A stretch of 30,001 bases of DNA from positions 1 through 30,001 of the forward strand of contig DATGZX010000390.1 in assembly GCA_035296965.1 (NCBI GenBank), read 5' to 3'. Both the position numbers and the translations under genes were made by a program. Under the pieces are notes generated by a model, which worked only from the letters and a program-made list of their open reading frames with translations, was not told the origin of the DNA and made no database searches. This DNA comes from DATGZX01 sp035296965 (GTDB lineage: Bacteria; Planctomycetota; Planctomycetia; Gemmatales; Gemmataceae). This document shows positions 8,163-17,205 of the stretch, piece by piece. Each line of letters begins with the position of its first letter. The first letter of the stretch is position 1.

Positions 8163-8203
8163 CGGCGTTCTCCTGTGTTTGATCGTCTATGCTAAGTGAG
8201 TCC

Positions 8204-8209
8204 ATCATA
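8204..8209 (-). promoter_or_regulatory. Candidate -10 element of the TMEM43/WD40 gene
   Basis: On the minus strand TATGAT lies about 42 bases upstream of the start codon. No convincing -35 hexamer is found at 16-18 bases from it. A small inverted repeat (TCCCAT at 8228-8233, ATGGGA at 8241-8246) sits at roughly the -35 to -50 position and could be an operator for this divergent intergenic region. Confidence 0.3.
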
Positions 8210-8333
8210 GCGGGCCGTAAGAAAGGGTCCCATTCGGATGATGGGAACGCAAATGAAGAATTGGTGAACGATCTTAGGACAGGGCCTCTAAATTCAACAG
8301 GGGCCGGGTGACGAATGGGCAGATGTCACATGG

Positions 8334-8362
8334 TTGACGGGACGTGTCGGCAATGGTACTGT
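8334..8362 (+). promoter_or_regulatory. Sigma70-type promoter of the first protease gene
   Basis: TTGACG (8334-8339), a 17-base spacer and TACTGT (8357-8362), with TGG just before the -10 as an extended element. The same arrangement recurs before the paralogous gene at 9833-9861, which supports it as functional. The predicted start near 8369 gives a leader of about 88 bases. Confidence 0.7.
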
Positions 8363-8456
8363 TGCGCGAACGAGCGTCTTGCGGCCAATTTGCCTATGCG
8401 CTGGGTGCGCTACGAGGCAACTTCGACGCAGGGCCTTGCCATGAGAGATCGCTGCC

Positions 8457-9719
8457 ATGATTCGCTTCACCTGCCCCAAATGTGATACGGAACTCGAGGT
8501 GTCTGACCGGGCGGCTGGCACCAAGGCCACCTGCCCTGATTGCGATGCACGATTCGTGGTCCCGACGAGGGGTATGAAGGCCCCCACGGAACAAGGCCGG
8601 CAGTCGCGCTCCTCTTCGGGGAGATCGGCAAGGCGCGAGGACCAATCGTCCAGTAAAAGGAGAACGACGCAGGCAAGCGGTAACTCCCTTCCTTTGCTTC
8701 TCGGCGGCATTGGCGCCGGCGTCGCAGTCTGTGTGGGTCTCGTCCTGTTCGTGTTCATCTTGATCTCTCATTCGAAGAAGGGCACGAGGGAAGCGGACTT
8801 CGGGTCTTCGCCTTCCGGCTTCGATGCGCCGGGACCTGGAGAGACGGGCGGCCATGCCAGCGGCAGCGCCGTCTATCGGCATGTGCTCAGGTCGGTCGCA
8901 TGGATAGTCGTCCCTCTTTCGAAGGACGAATTCGCGATGGGCACGGGAACGCTCGTGGACCGGACGAACAGGCTGGTTCTCACCAATAATCACGTCATCC
9001 GGGGCGGCACTGGTATCGCTGTGTTCTTCCCGAATTTCCGTGACGGACGACCGATTGCGGAACGCGAAAACTACCTCAAGCACCTGCAAAAAGCGGACGT
9101 GGTCCGCGGTACGGTGGTGGCCAACGATGTCTTGCGCGATCTGGCCTTGGTACAGGTCGAACAGGTTCCGGAGGGAATTGAAGCGCTTACGGTGGCCCCG
9201 CACAGTACCGACGTCGGCCAAACGGTGCATTCGGTCGGCAACCCCGGCGCGAGCGGCGCATTATGGGTTTACACCTCCGGGACCGTTCGGCAGGTTTATG
9301 AAAAGAGCTGGAAAACAGGGAAGGCGCCCGGTGGAGGCGGGTCTCAGGGTGGACAGGGCGCGCAGGGGCCGGGGACGCGGTCGCCCTCGAGGCAGGGGCT
9401 GCCAGGACGGACGCCGGGCATCCGACGGATAGGCTTGCAGCCGCCCGGCTCGGGTGGAGGGGCCCGCTCAAAGGATCCAGAAGAGGGAACCGAGCATCGT
9501 GCCCGCGTGGTGGAAACCCAATCTCCCACCAATCCAGGCGATAGCGGCGGGCCCCTCGTCAATGACCACGGCGAACTGGTCGGAGTAACGCAAGGCGGAC
9601 TAGGCGGGGCCCAGCTGGTGAGCTTGTTCGTCGATGTGACGGAAGCCACTTCGTTTATCGAGGGCTATTGCCGAGGAAAGGGGCTGACCTGGCAACGCGA
9701 AACCCGATCGTTGCGCTAG
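8457..9719 (+). CDS. Zinc ribbon-TM-trypsin-like serine protease, truncated paralogue
   Basis: The product is 420 residues. An MJ0042-type zinc ribbon is N-terminal (Cys6, Cys9, Cys26, Cys29), then a basic Ser-rich linker, one TM near 79-103, and a DegP-like trypsin-fold domain from about 138. The triad looks intact: His179 in LTNNHVI, Asp228 in VLRDLALV, and Ser363 in NPGDSGGPL. A Gly/Pro-rich insertion of about 60 residues (288-345) lies between the TSGTVRQVY strand and the Ser loop. There is no PDZ domain. Topology should put the zinc ribbon in the cytoplasm and the protease outside. The ATG lacks a strong SD; it is chosen because the paralogue starts at the equivalent place. The gene is a tandem duplicate of the next gene without the HEAT domain; the stop falls exactly at the protease/HEAT junction. 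Confidence 0.85.
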   Translation: MIRFTCPKCDTELEVSDRAAGTKATCPDCDARFVVPTRGMKAPTEQGRQSRSSSGRSARREDQSSSKRRTTQASGNSLPLLLGGIGAGVAVCVGLVLFVFILISHSKKGTREADFGSSPSGFDAPGPGETGGHASGSAVYRHVLRSVAWIVVPLSKDEFAMGTGTLVDRTNRLVLTNNHVIRGGTGIAVFFPNFRDGRPIAERENYLKHLQKADVVRGTVVANDVLRDLALVQVEQVPEGIEALTVAPHSTDVGQTVHSVGNPGASGALWVYTSGTVRQVYEKSWKTGKAPGGGGSQGGQGAQGPGTRSPSRQGLPGRTPGIRRIGLQPPGSGGGARSKDPEEGTEHRARVVETQSPTNPGDSGGPLVNDHGELVGVTQGGLGGAQLVSLFVDVTEATSFIEGYCRGKGLTWQRETRSLR

Positions 9720-9765
9720 GGCTCCAACCCAGCCGATTCGCGGTTTTGATCAATTCTAGCGAGGA
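9717..9765 (+). pseudogene. Vestige of a HEAT-domain start behind the first protease gene
   Basis: From the TAG stop of the first protease gene on, the sequence still aligns with the coding sequence of the second gene at about 11274-11320: GGCTCC-AACCC, CCGAT, CGCGGTT-TGATCAA. The stop codon occupies the place of a CTC Leu codon, and one base is missing near 9737. After about 9765 the similarity ends. The first gene therefore once continued into HEAT repeats. Confidence 0.65.
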
Positions 9766-9832
9766 AAGATCGCGGGTGACGGGTTTTCACAACGAAACCT
9801 GCCCCCGAATCATTCCGTTCCAAGTGGAATTG

Positions 9833-9861
9833 TTGACGAGACCTGGGGGCAATGGTACCTT
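9833..9861 (+). promoter_or_regulatory. Sigma70-type promoter of the second protease gene
   Basis: TTGACG (9833-9838), a 17-base spacer and TACCTT (9856-9861), preceded by TGG. Position, spacing and the flanking CAATGGTAC and TTGCGC sequences match the promoter at 8334-8362. The predicted start near 9868 leaves a leader of about 86 bases. Confidence 0.7.
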
Positions 9862-9953
9862 TGCGCAAAGCACTATCTTGCGTTGTAGTTGCCTGCGCTG
9901 GATGCGCTTTGAGGCAACTTCCGCGAAAGGCCCTGCAAGAGGAGAGCGCCGCC

Positions 9954-12590
9954 ATGATCAGCTTCGGCTGTCCCAATTGCGATACGGAACTCGAAGTTTC
10001 TGACCGGGCGGCTGGGACCAAAGTCACCTGCCCCGATTGCGGAAAACGATTCACGGTGCCGACGCGTGGCCGAAGCGCCCCGCCGGATCGGGTCCGGCAG
10101 TCGAGGTCCTCCTCCTCTGGGAAATCGGGAAGGCGCGACGGCCGATCATCCGGTAGGGAGAGAGCGGCGCCGAGCGGCATCTCCACTCCTTTGCTCATCG
10201 CCTGCATTGGCGGTGGCGTCGCACTCTGTTTGGCTGTCGCCTTGGGCGCCTTTTTCTTGTTCCATGATTCCAAGAAGAGCACGACGGAAGTGGCTGTCAA
10301 CCCCGCACCCTTCGTGCCTCCGCCTACCGGCTTCGAGCCGCCGCCAACGATCGTCAAGCAGAACAAGCCTGCTCCCAAGCCGGAAGAACCTGCGTTGCCA
10401 AGCTTCATGACCGGCCAGGCCAATGGCAACGATGTTTACCGCCATGTGCTCAAGTCGGTCGCCTGGATCATCGTTCCACAATCCGCCAACATGGTCGCGA
10501 TGGGCACGGGAACGCTCGTGGACCGGACGAACAGGCTAGTTCTCACCAATAACCACGTCATACGAGGTGGGAACAGTATTCTTGTGTTCTTCCCGAATTT
10601 TCGCGAGGGGGGGCAACCGATTGCTGAGCGCGACAACTACCTCAAGCACGTGGAAAGAAAGGACGTCAACCGTGCAATCGTGGTTGCCACGGATGTCCTG
10701 CGCGATCTTGCCTTGATACAGCTCGAACAGGTCCCGGACGGAGTGGAAGCACTCGCAGTCGGCCGTCAGAGTGCCAACGTCGGCCAAACGGTGCATTCGG
10801 TCGGCAACCCAGGCGCAAGCGGCGCCTTGTGGGTTTACACCTCCGGGACCGTGCGGCAGGTCTATGAGAAAACCTGGAGGACGGGGAGTGAGCCCCGCGA
10901 AGGTGGGTCTCAGGGCGGACCGGGCTCAGTGATGCGGCCGCCGATCAATCCGGGTCCTCCAGGGCGGCGGCTGGGCGCCCCGCAACCAGGCGTGCAGCAG
11001 CCGGGTGCGGCTGGAGGGGGCCCGGGATCGGATACGGAAGAGGGAACCCAGCACCGTGCCCGCGTGGTGGAAACCCAATCTCCGACCAATCCGGGCGACA
11101 GTGGCGGCCCCCTCGTCAATGACCACGGCGAACTGGTCGGAGTTACCCAGGGAGGCCTGGGCGGAGCCCAGCTGGTGAGCTTGTTCGTCGATGTGACGGA
11201 AGCCGCCTCCTTTATCGAGGGGTATTGCCGAGGAAATAATGTCACCTGGGAGCGTGAAACTCGATCGTTGCGTCTCGGCTCTAACCCTTCCGATCTCGCG
11301 GTTCTGATCAAGGCCATCGAGAACCCGGACGACAACATTCGTGCCAAGGCGGTCCAGGCGCTGGGAAATGTCGGAGCGGAGGCCAAGCTGGGCATCCCGC
11401 CGCTCTTGAAGCTGGTGCGGGAAGAGAGCACCAAGGAGGTGACCCGAAAACTGGCCCTGGAAGCGCTCAACAAAATCGGTCCGCCGGATAGAAACGATAC
11501 GGAAATAGTGCGGGAGTGTCTCAAGGATCACGAGCCGAAGATTCGCTGTTACGGAGCCGTGGCCATGGGCAAACTGGGTCCCGATGCCGCCTCGGCACTC
11601 ACGGATCTCGTGCGCCTAGCCAAGGACAGCAATGTGGAAGTCCGTCAGAAAGTGACCCTGGCTCTTGGGAAGATGGGAACGGATAGCAAGGATACCGTTT
11701 TCCCAATCCTGACCGAAGCTCTCAAGGATTCGCACCGGGACGTGCGCGTCGCGGCCGCCCAGTCGTTGGCAGGCATGGAGTCCCTTGGCGCCACCGATGT
11801 GCCCATGTTGATGGGCCTCCTCAAGCACCAGGACTCCGAAGCGCGTATCTCCGCTGCGCATGCCCTGGGACATCTTGGCGACAAGGCCAAGGCGGCTGTA
11901 CCCGGACTCATCAAAGCCTTCGAGAGCAGCGACCCGGCGCTGCGTAGCGCATCGATCGACGCGCTGGCTAAGCTAGGCAGTAATGCCAAGGATGTCGTGC
12001 CGGCCTTCACGCAGGCTCTCAGCGAATCGGACAAGGAAGTGCGGAAGAACGCCTGTGAGGGTCTCGGCAAGGTCGGCCCCGACGCCAAGCCCGCCGTTTC
12101 CGGACTGGCAAGGCTCTTGACCGACTCGGATAAGGAAGTCAAAAAGAACGCTGCCATTGCCCTGGGCAAAATTGGCGCGGGTGCCAAGGACGCGGTTGTT
12201 ACTCTTGGAGATGTCCTGAACAAGGATTTGACCATCCGCGTCGAGATACTGACCGCGCTGGGAGAGATCGGCCCCGCGGCCAAGGCGGCGGTTCCCAACA
12301 TCGTGGCTATTTTCGCCGGCGTTGATGGCAAGACTGCCGACAAGGCCATGCACCTACGGGCGGCGCAAACGCTCGGAAAGATCGGCAAAGACGCTGTGCC
12401 GGATCTCGTAAACGCGCTCGGAAACACCAATAACCTGGTGCGAATCGGGGCCGCGGAGGGCCTGGGCGAGATCGGTCCCCCGGCCAAGAAGCTGGCGAGC
12501 CGGGCGCTCGCAGCGCACGCGCAACTGGATCCCGATCCTCAGGTCCGCGTAGTCGCGGGGCTGGCGTATTCCAAGGTGCTGGCCAAGTAG
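9954..12590 (+). CDS. Zinc ribbon-TM-trypsin-like protease-HEAT repeat protein
   Basis: The product is 878 residues. An MJ0042-type zinc ribbon (Cys6, Cys9, Cys26, Cys29) is followed by a basic linker, a TM near 79-103, a Pro-rich stretch, then a trypsin-like domain from about 160 with His201 (LTNNHVI), Asp251 (VLRDLALI) and Ser383 (NPGDSGGPL), all three catalytic residues present. From about 445 to the end there are about eleven or twelve HEAT repeats of roughly 37 residues (pattern: D-VR--A--ALGKIG--AK-AVP-L). HEAT arrays bind proteins and could select substrates or sense a ligand. No PDZ domain is seen. The start at 9954 is preferred over 9852, which would lie in the promoter, and it has GGAG about nine to ten bases upstream. 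It is a paralogue of the preceding gene, with strong DNA identity through the protease part. The substrate is unknown. Confidence 0.86.
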   Translation: MISFGCPNCDTELEVSDRAAGTKVTCPDCGKRFTVPTRGRSAPPDRVRQSRSSSSGKSGRRDGRSSGRERAAPSGISTPLLIACIGGGVALCLAVALGAFFLFHDSKKSTTEVAVNPAPFVPPPTGFEPPPTIVKQNKPAPKPEEPALPSFMTGQANGNDVYRHVLKSVAWIIVPQSANMVAMGTGTLVDRTNRLVLTNNHVIRGGNSILVFFPNFREGGQPIAERDNYLKHVERKDVNRAIVVATDVLRDLALIQLEQVPDGVEALAVGRQSANVGQTVHSVGNPGASGALWVYTSGTVRQVYEKTWRTGSEPREGGSQGGPGSVMRPPINPGPPGRRLGAPQPGVQQPGAAGGGPGSDTEEGTQHRARVVETQSPTNPGDSGGPLVNDHGELVGVTQGGLGGAQLVSLFVDVTEAASFIEGYCRGNNVTWERETRSLRLGSNPSDLAVLIKAIENPDDNIRAKAVQALGNVGAEAKLGIPPLLKLVREESTKEVTRKLALEALNKIGPPDRNDTEIVRECLKDHEPKIRCYGAVAMGKLGPDAASALTDLVRLAKDSNVEVRQKVTLALGKMGTDSKDTVFPILTEALKDSHRDVRVAAAQSLAGMESLGATDVPMLMGLLKHQDSEARISAAHALGHLGDKAKAAVPGLIKAFESSDPALRSASIDALAKLGSNAKDVVPAFTQALSESDKEVRKNACEGLGKVGPDAKPAVSGLARLLTDSDKEVKKNAAIALGKIGAGAKDAVVTLGDVLNKDLTIRVEILTALGEIGPAAKAAVPNIVAIFAGVDGKTADKAMHLRAAQTLGKIGKDAVPDLVNALGNTNNLVRIGAAEGLGEIGPPAKKLASRALAAHAQLDPDPQVRVVAGLAYSKVLAK

Positions 12591-12693
12591 GTTCAGGGAA
12601 GCCGTCGCGAATTCTTTCTGTCGATTCCTGACCCGCGCCGAGCGCGATTTGAGGCGAAGACCGCGCGTGGTGGGCGCGTCGTAACGCGGCCAA

Positions 12694-12734
12694 CTGACGG
12701 GGCACGGCTCGCCCGGCGAGCCGTGCCCCGTCAG
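12694..12734 (+). terminator. 20-bp perfect palindrome, likely transcript end
   Basis: Positions 12694-12713 are perfectly complementary to 12715-12734 (the innermost pairs must open to form a loop). It lies about 100 bases after the protease-HEAT stop codon. There is no following T tract. It may be a terminator or a dispersed palindrome like the others in this window. Confidence 0.55.
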
Positions 12735-13107
12735 GGGCCGGGTATACACCGGATCTCGGGCAAAAATCCCTTCCAAACGACACAAAGCGAATCCTCATTA
12801 ACCTTTTCGGGACCAGCAGCGTGGCAAGATATGCCGTTCATTTACAGAATCCCCGCGGCCGGTTAGAGTGGATGTAGCCCATCTGTGCAAAAATCGGCAT
12901 GTTCAGGCGGGAGAGTCGGGGGCGGAGCCCGGAACTCTTGTGCTGTGACATTTATGCTGCGATTGGCTTGTGGTCCAGCATTCAGGCAGTCTTGCCGGAC
13001 AAAGCCGGAACTACGAGGTCATCCGTTCGAGCGTGACAGTGCACCAGCCGCCCTTGGACCTGGGACAGTGAAGGCTCTCGCACGATCTTTTCCAAAGGCT
13101 CAGTATC
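12735..13107. other. Upstream region of the FtsK-like gene, no gene seen
   Basis: Together with 12591-12693 this forms a gap of about 517 bases. An 85-codon frame at 12885-13142 has no homology and overlaps the next gene. I could not find a promoter with good hexamers and spacing, although AT-richer pieces occur near 12795-12850 and 12945-12965. Confidence 0.35.
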
Positions 13108-16100
13108 ATGCATCTTACGAGCGACTCGCGCGGCCAGGCTAATCCATTGGCAGCGGACGGAGCACCCGGAGTTGGCCGAGCATCGACAACGTTGGGCCCG
13201 CGCGAACCGCTGTTGCTTCAGCGTCAGCGCGTTATCCTTCGCGATCTGCTGGACCTGGTAGCGGAGCGAGTCGAGGCCGAACCGCAGATCGATACCGATT
13301 TTCAATCCTGCAAAGCTGCCGCCCACCGTCGCTTCGAGGATGAGTATCAGCAGGTGATCGTGACCTTCGCGTCACGGAAAGAATCGGTCGAGCGGCGCTT
13401 GCTGGATTCGCGCCGCGACCTCACGAGCCGCTATCAATTGGCGCGCAAGGAGGCCGAGCAGGCATTTGCGGAGATCCGAGCGCGGGTCGTCGACGAATAC
13501 GAGTCCGACACCCAAGTCGCCAAGAGCGAATTCAAGGAGGCACGCTGGACGATTACGGCGGTTTACGAGGGAAACAAGAGCGCGGCGGAAAGCCAATCCG
13601 GCGAAGCGGAGCAGCGCCTCGCCGAGGCCGGCAACAAGATGCAAAGCATTCGCCGGGAAGCGCGGGAGTTTCTGGAGATGTGCCGGTTAGCGGGCGGGCA
13701 GCTCCGGGAACAGGCGCCGAGTACTCCCCAGCCCCGCGCTCAGGACATCTTTGGTCAGTTGGATGAATATCTTGCCTTTGCGGATGGGCAGTTGGGGCAG
13801 CTCAAGAACCTGAAGATCCCGCAGTACTTCAAGGGCGAACGGCTGCTGTGGATTTTTGCGGCGATCTGGCTATTGGCCATCTACCCCGCCCATTTCGCGG
13901 GTGGATGGCTCTACGGGTTCATCCTGGGCACGGTGGCCGTGGTGGGCCTGGGCGTAGCCGTGACTTTCTGGCTCTACTCGATCGCCCGGCGTCAAATCGG
14001 CGGCCTCTATGGGCCCCTGGGCCGGGCCTTGATCAAGGTGGAGGCGCTTGCCAAGGAATGCCGGGAGCAAGTGGCCATCGATCATCATCGCCGGCTCGGC
14101 GAAGGCAAAAAGCGCTACAACAAAGAACTACGCCAGGCGACGGAAAAGTACCGGCGCCTGCGCGAAGAATTCAAACAGAGGCGTTCAGGGATGCTGCAGG
14201 AAGGAATGAGAGAATACCGGCAGAAGCGCTCGGCGATCAAGGATCAGCGGGTCACGGAATACGCCCAGGCCAGCGAAGAATATCGCCGCACGCGCGGGGA
14301 AATCCAGGAGCAATACGATAGGGATTCCGAGCGCGTCACCTCGGAGCATGACAGAACGCTGGCGGAGAATGAGGCCGATCACGAGAGCCGCTGGAATGCT
14401 CTTGCTACCACCTGGCGCGAAGGATTGGCTCGATTTCGCGAAGAGGTGGCGGAAATTACGCACGCGAGCAGCCGGCTTTTCCCCGATTGGACGAACCTAT
14501 CCTGGAATTCCTGGTCGCCTCCCGGCGGAGTGCCGCCGGCGATTCCCTTCGGCGAATACTATGTGAAGCTCGATCAGATCCCGGGCGGTCTGCCGACCTA
14601 TGAGCGGCTGCAAACGCAGGAGCCGACCGTTTTCTCATTGCCCGCTCTCGTTCCATTTCCGCATTGCTGCTCGCTCTTGATCGAGGGGACTGAGGAGGGG
14701 CGAACGTATGCGGTCGAGGCCCTTCAGGCGGTCATGTTCCGGTTGTTGGCCGGCATTCCACCGGGCAAGGTCCGCTTCACGATCATCGACCCGGTAGGCC
14801 TGGGGCAGAACTTCGCCTCCTTCATGCACCTGGCGGACTATGACGAAGCCCTGGTCTCCAATCGAATCTGGACTGAATCTGCGCGGATCGAGCAGCGTCT
14901 TGCCGACCTGACCGAGCATATGGAAAATGTCATCCAGAAATACCTGCGTAACCAGTTCGAGACTATCGACGAATACAACGAACAAGCCGGCGAGGTGGCT
15001 GAACCTTATCGCTTTCTGGTCGTCGCCAATTTCCCCGTGAACTTCACCTCCGACACGGCACGCCGGTTGATGAGCATCATCAACAGCGGGCCGCGCTGTG
15101 GCGTCTATACTCTGATCACCGTCGACAGGAAACAGCCCCTGCCGCAGGGATTCGACCTGGCGGACATTGAGCAATCGGGAGCACGCATTTTCTGGCATGA
15201 GCGCCGCTTCGTCTGGCAGGACGAGGATTTCGAACAGTTTCACCTCGAACTCGATGTGCCGCCGCCCGAAGAGCTATGTACGCAAGTGCTGCGCCGGGTC
15301 GGCGAGCTTGCAAAGGACGCGCGCCGCGTCGAGGTTCCGTTCGACTATGTCGCGCCGCCGCCGGAACAATGGTGGACGGGCGACAGCCGTAAGGGACTGA
15401 GCGTACCGCTTGGCCGGGTTGGGGCCACCAAACGTCAGCACCTGAAGCTGGGGCATGGCACTTCGCAGCATGTGCTTATCGCCGGGAAAACCGGCTCTGG
15501 AAAATCGACCTTGCTGCACGCGCTTATCACCAACCTCGCCCTGCTCTACAGCCCCGATGAGGTGGAAGTTTACCTTGTCGACTTCAAGAAGGGCGTGGAA
15601 TTCAAGACTTACGCCAACCATGAGCTGCCTCATGCCCGCGTGGTGGCGATCGAAAGCGAGCGCGAATTCGGGCTGAGCGTCTTGCAGCGCCTGGACGCAG
15701 AACTTCGGCAGCGCGGCGAAAAATATCGCAAGGTCGGCGCGCAGGACTTGAATTCCTATCGCGAGGCGACGGGGAACCAGCCGTTGCCGCGTATCCTTCT
15801 AATTGTCGATGAATTTCAGGAATTCTTTGTCGAGGAAGACAAGCTTGCCCAGGACGCCGCCTTGCTGCTCGACCGGCTGGTACGTCAGGGACGCGCATTC
15901 GGTCTTCATGTGTTGCTTGGCTCGCAGACGCTGGGCGGAGCCTATTCGTTGGCGCGCAGCACCATCGATCAGATGGCGGTGCGCATCGCTCTGCAGTGCA
16001 GTGAGAATGACGCGCACCTGATCCTCAGCGAGGACAATTCGGCGGCCAGACTTCTTTCCCGTCCCGGCGAGGCCATCTACAACGATGCCAACGGCTTGGT

Positions 16101-17106
16101 CGAGGGAAATAACCCGTTCCAGATTGTTTGGCTCGACGACGACCGGCGCGAAGCGTATCTCCTGGCCATTCAGGGTCTGGCCTCGAAACGCCATGGGCCT
16201 CCCCTGGAGCAGCTTGTCTTCGAGGGCAATACACCCTCCGACGTCAGCAAGAACATCGCCCTCCAGCAACTGCTCGAAGCACCCGCCTGGCCCGAACCGC
16301 CGAGAACGGCGCCGGTTTGGCTCGGGGAAGCGGTGGCGATCAAGGATGCGACGGCTGCGGTCTTCCGCTCACGCAGTGGTCACAACCTCTTGATTGTCGG
16401 TCAGGATGACGAGGCGGCAGTGGGCATCCTGGCCACTGCGCTGCTTGGCCTGGCGGCGCAATACGCGCCCCAATCCACCTCAGAGGGGCCCGTCCGCTCC
16501 TTTTACATCTTGGACGGCAGTGCTGAGGATGGCCCCCATGCGGGAATACTGGCACAGTTGGCCGCCACGCTGCCGCACAAGGCGCGCGTGGGCGCCTGGC
16601 ACGATGTCCCCGCGCTGATCGGCGAACTGGCGGCCGAAGTGGACCGGAGGCAGAAAGCCAATCTGAGGGATGCTCTGCCGGTCTTCCTGTTCATCAATGG
16701 CTTGCAGCGTTTCCGCGACCTGCGCCGGCAGGAGGACGATTTCAGCTTCTCGCGACAGGGCGAAGAAGCTCCAAATCCTTCCAAACAGCTTGTCGCCGTG
16801 CTCACTGAGGGGCCAGGATTGGGAGTCCACACGCTGGTGTGGTGCGATAGCCAGAATAACCTGGGCCGGGCGTTCGACCGGCATACGATTCGGGAGTTCG
16901 AGTTCCGCGTGCTGACGCAGATGAGCGCGGGCGACTCCAGCAGCCTGATCGATACGCCCCTGGCGAGCAAGCTGGGACTGCACCGCGCTTACTTCCATAG
17001 CGAGGAACAAGGGCGTCTCGAGAAATTCCGACCTTACGGGTTCCCCTCGGAAGCTTTGCTGGAATGGGTGGGGCAGCAGTGGCGCAAGAAACGACTTCCC
17101 ACCTGA
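13108..17106 (+). CDS. Membrane-anchored FtsK/SpoIIIE-type ATPase with three tandem ATPase-like modules
   Basis: The product is 1332 residues. Residues about 35-235 are strongly charged and helical (coiled coil), followed by two TM helices near 246-297 and a second coiled coil near 310-450. Three ATPase-like modules follow. The first (about 500-735) has a degenerate P-loop (LLIEGTEEGRTYA, about 523-535) and keeps a DPVGLGQNF motif. The second (about 740-1070) is intact: Walker A AGKTGSGKST at 792-801, YLVDFKKGVEF, and Walker B ILLIVDEFQEF with Asp901 and Glu902. The third (about 1080-1332) has LLIVGQDDEAA in place of a P-loop. Two N-terminal TMs plus three tandem FtsK-like modules recall EccC/EssC of type VII secretion, but there the first module is the active one. 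A pump for DNA or protein is the likely role. AAAGG about nine bases upstream supports the start. No WXG100 gene is nearby. Confidence 0.8.
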   Translation: MHLTSDSRGQANPLAADGAPGVGRASTTLGPREPLLLQRQRVILRDLLDLVAERVEAEPQIDTDFQSCKAAAHRRFEDEYQQVIVTFASRKESVERRLLDSRRDLTSRYQLARKEAEQAFAEIRARVVDEYESDTQVAKSEFKEARWTITAVYEGNKSAAESQSGEAEQRLAEAGNKMQSIRREAREFLEMCRLAGGQLREQAPSTPQPRAQDIFGQLDEYLAFADGQLGQLKNLKIPQYFKGERLLWIFAAIWLLAIYPAHFAGGWLYGFILGTVAVVGLGVAVTFWLYSIARRQIGGLYGPLGRALIKVEALAKECREQVAIDHHRRLGEGKKRYNKELRQATEKYRRLREEFKQRRSGMLQEGMREYRQKRSAIKDQRVTEYAQASEEYRRTRGEIQEQYDRDSERVTSEHDRTLAENEADHESRWNALATTWREGLARFREEVAEITHASSRLFPDWTNLSWNSWSPPGGVPPAIPFGEYYVKLDQIPGGLPTYERLQTQEPTVFSLPALVPFPHCCSLLIEGTEEGRTYAVEALQAVMFRLLAGIPPGKVRFTIIDPVGLGQNFASFMHLADYDEALVSNRIWTESARIEQRLADLTEHMENVIQKYLRNQFETIDEYNEQAGEVAEPYRFLVVANFPVNFTSDTARRLMSIINSGPRCGVYTLITVDRKQPLPQGFDLADIEQSGARIFWHERRFVWQDEDFEQFHLELDVPPPEELCTQVLRRVGELAKDARRVEVPFDYVAPPPEQWWTGDSRKGLSVPLGRVGATKRQHLKLGHGTSQHVLIAGKTGSGKSTLLHALITNLALLYSPDEVEVYLVDFKKGVEFKTYANHELPHARVVAIESEREFGLSVLQRLDAELRQRGEKYRKVGAQDLNSYREATGNQPLPRILLIVDEFQEFFVEEDKLAQDAALLLDRLVRQGRAFGLHVLLGSQTLGGAYSLARSTIDQMAVRIALQCSENDAHLILSEDNSAARLLSRPGEAIYNDANGLVEGNNPFQIVWLDDDRREAYLLAIQGLASKRHGPPLEQLVFEGNTPSDVSKNIALQQLLEAPAWPEPPRTAPVWLGEAVAIKDATAAVFRSRSGHNLLIVGQDDEAAVGILATALLGLAAQYAPQSTSEGPVRSFYILDGSAEDGPHAGILAQLAATLPHKARVGAWHDVPALIGELAAEVDRRQKANLRDALPVFLFINGLQRFRDLRRQEDDFSFSRQGEEAPNPSKQLVAVLTEGPGLGVHTLVWCDSQNNLGRAFDRHTIREFEFRVLTQMSAGDSSSLIDTPLASKLGLHRAYFHSEEQGRLEKFRPYGFPSEALLEWVGQQWRKKRLPT

Positions 17107-17141
17107 GCAGGGCGAAAGCAAATCGAGCTGGTGTGGCGCGA

Positions 17142-17166
17142 GCGGGACCGGAATCTTGGTCCCCGC
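17142..17166 (+). terminator. Short GC-rich hairpin between the ATPase gene and glgB
   Basis: GGGACC (17144-17149) pairs with GGTCCC (17158-17163) around an eight-base loop, and can extend by GC/GC with one bulged base. It sits 36 bases after the ATPase stop codon and 40 bases before glgB. It has no T tract, so it may attenuate rather than stop transcription into glgB. Confidence 0.35.
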
Positions 17167-17205
17167 AAACTTAAAGCTGCAATGCAACTGAAGTAGGAAA
17201 CGCCG

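Noticed and set aside
12885..13142. An 85-codon frame before the FtsK-like gene
   Set aside because: No homology, no good ribosome site, and it overlaps the next gene.
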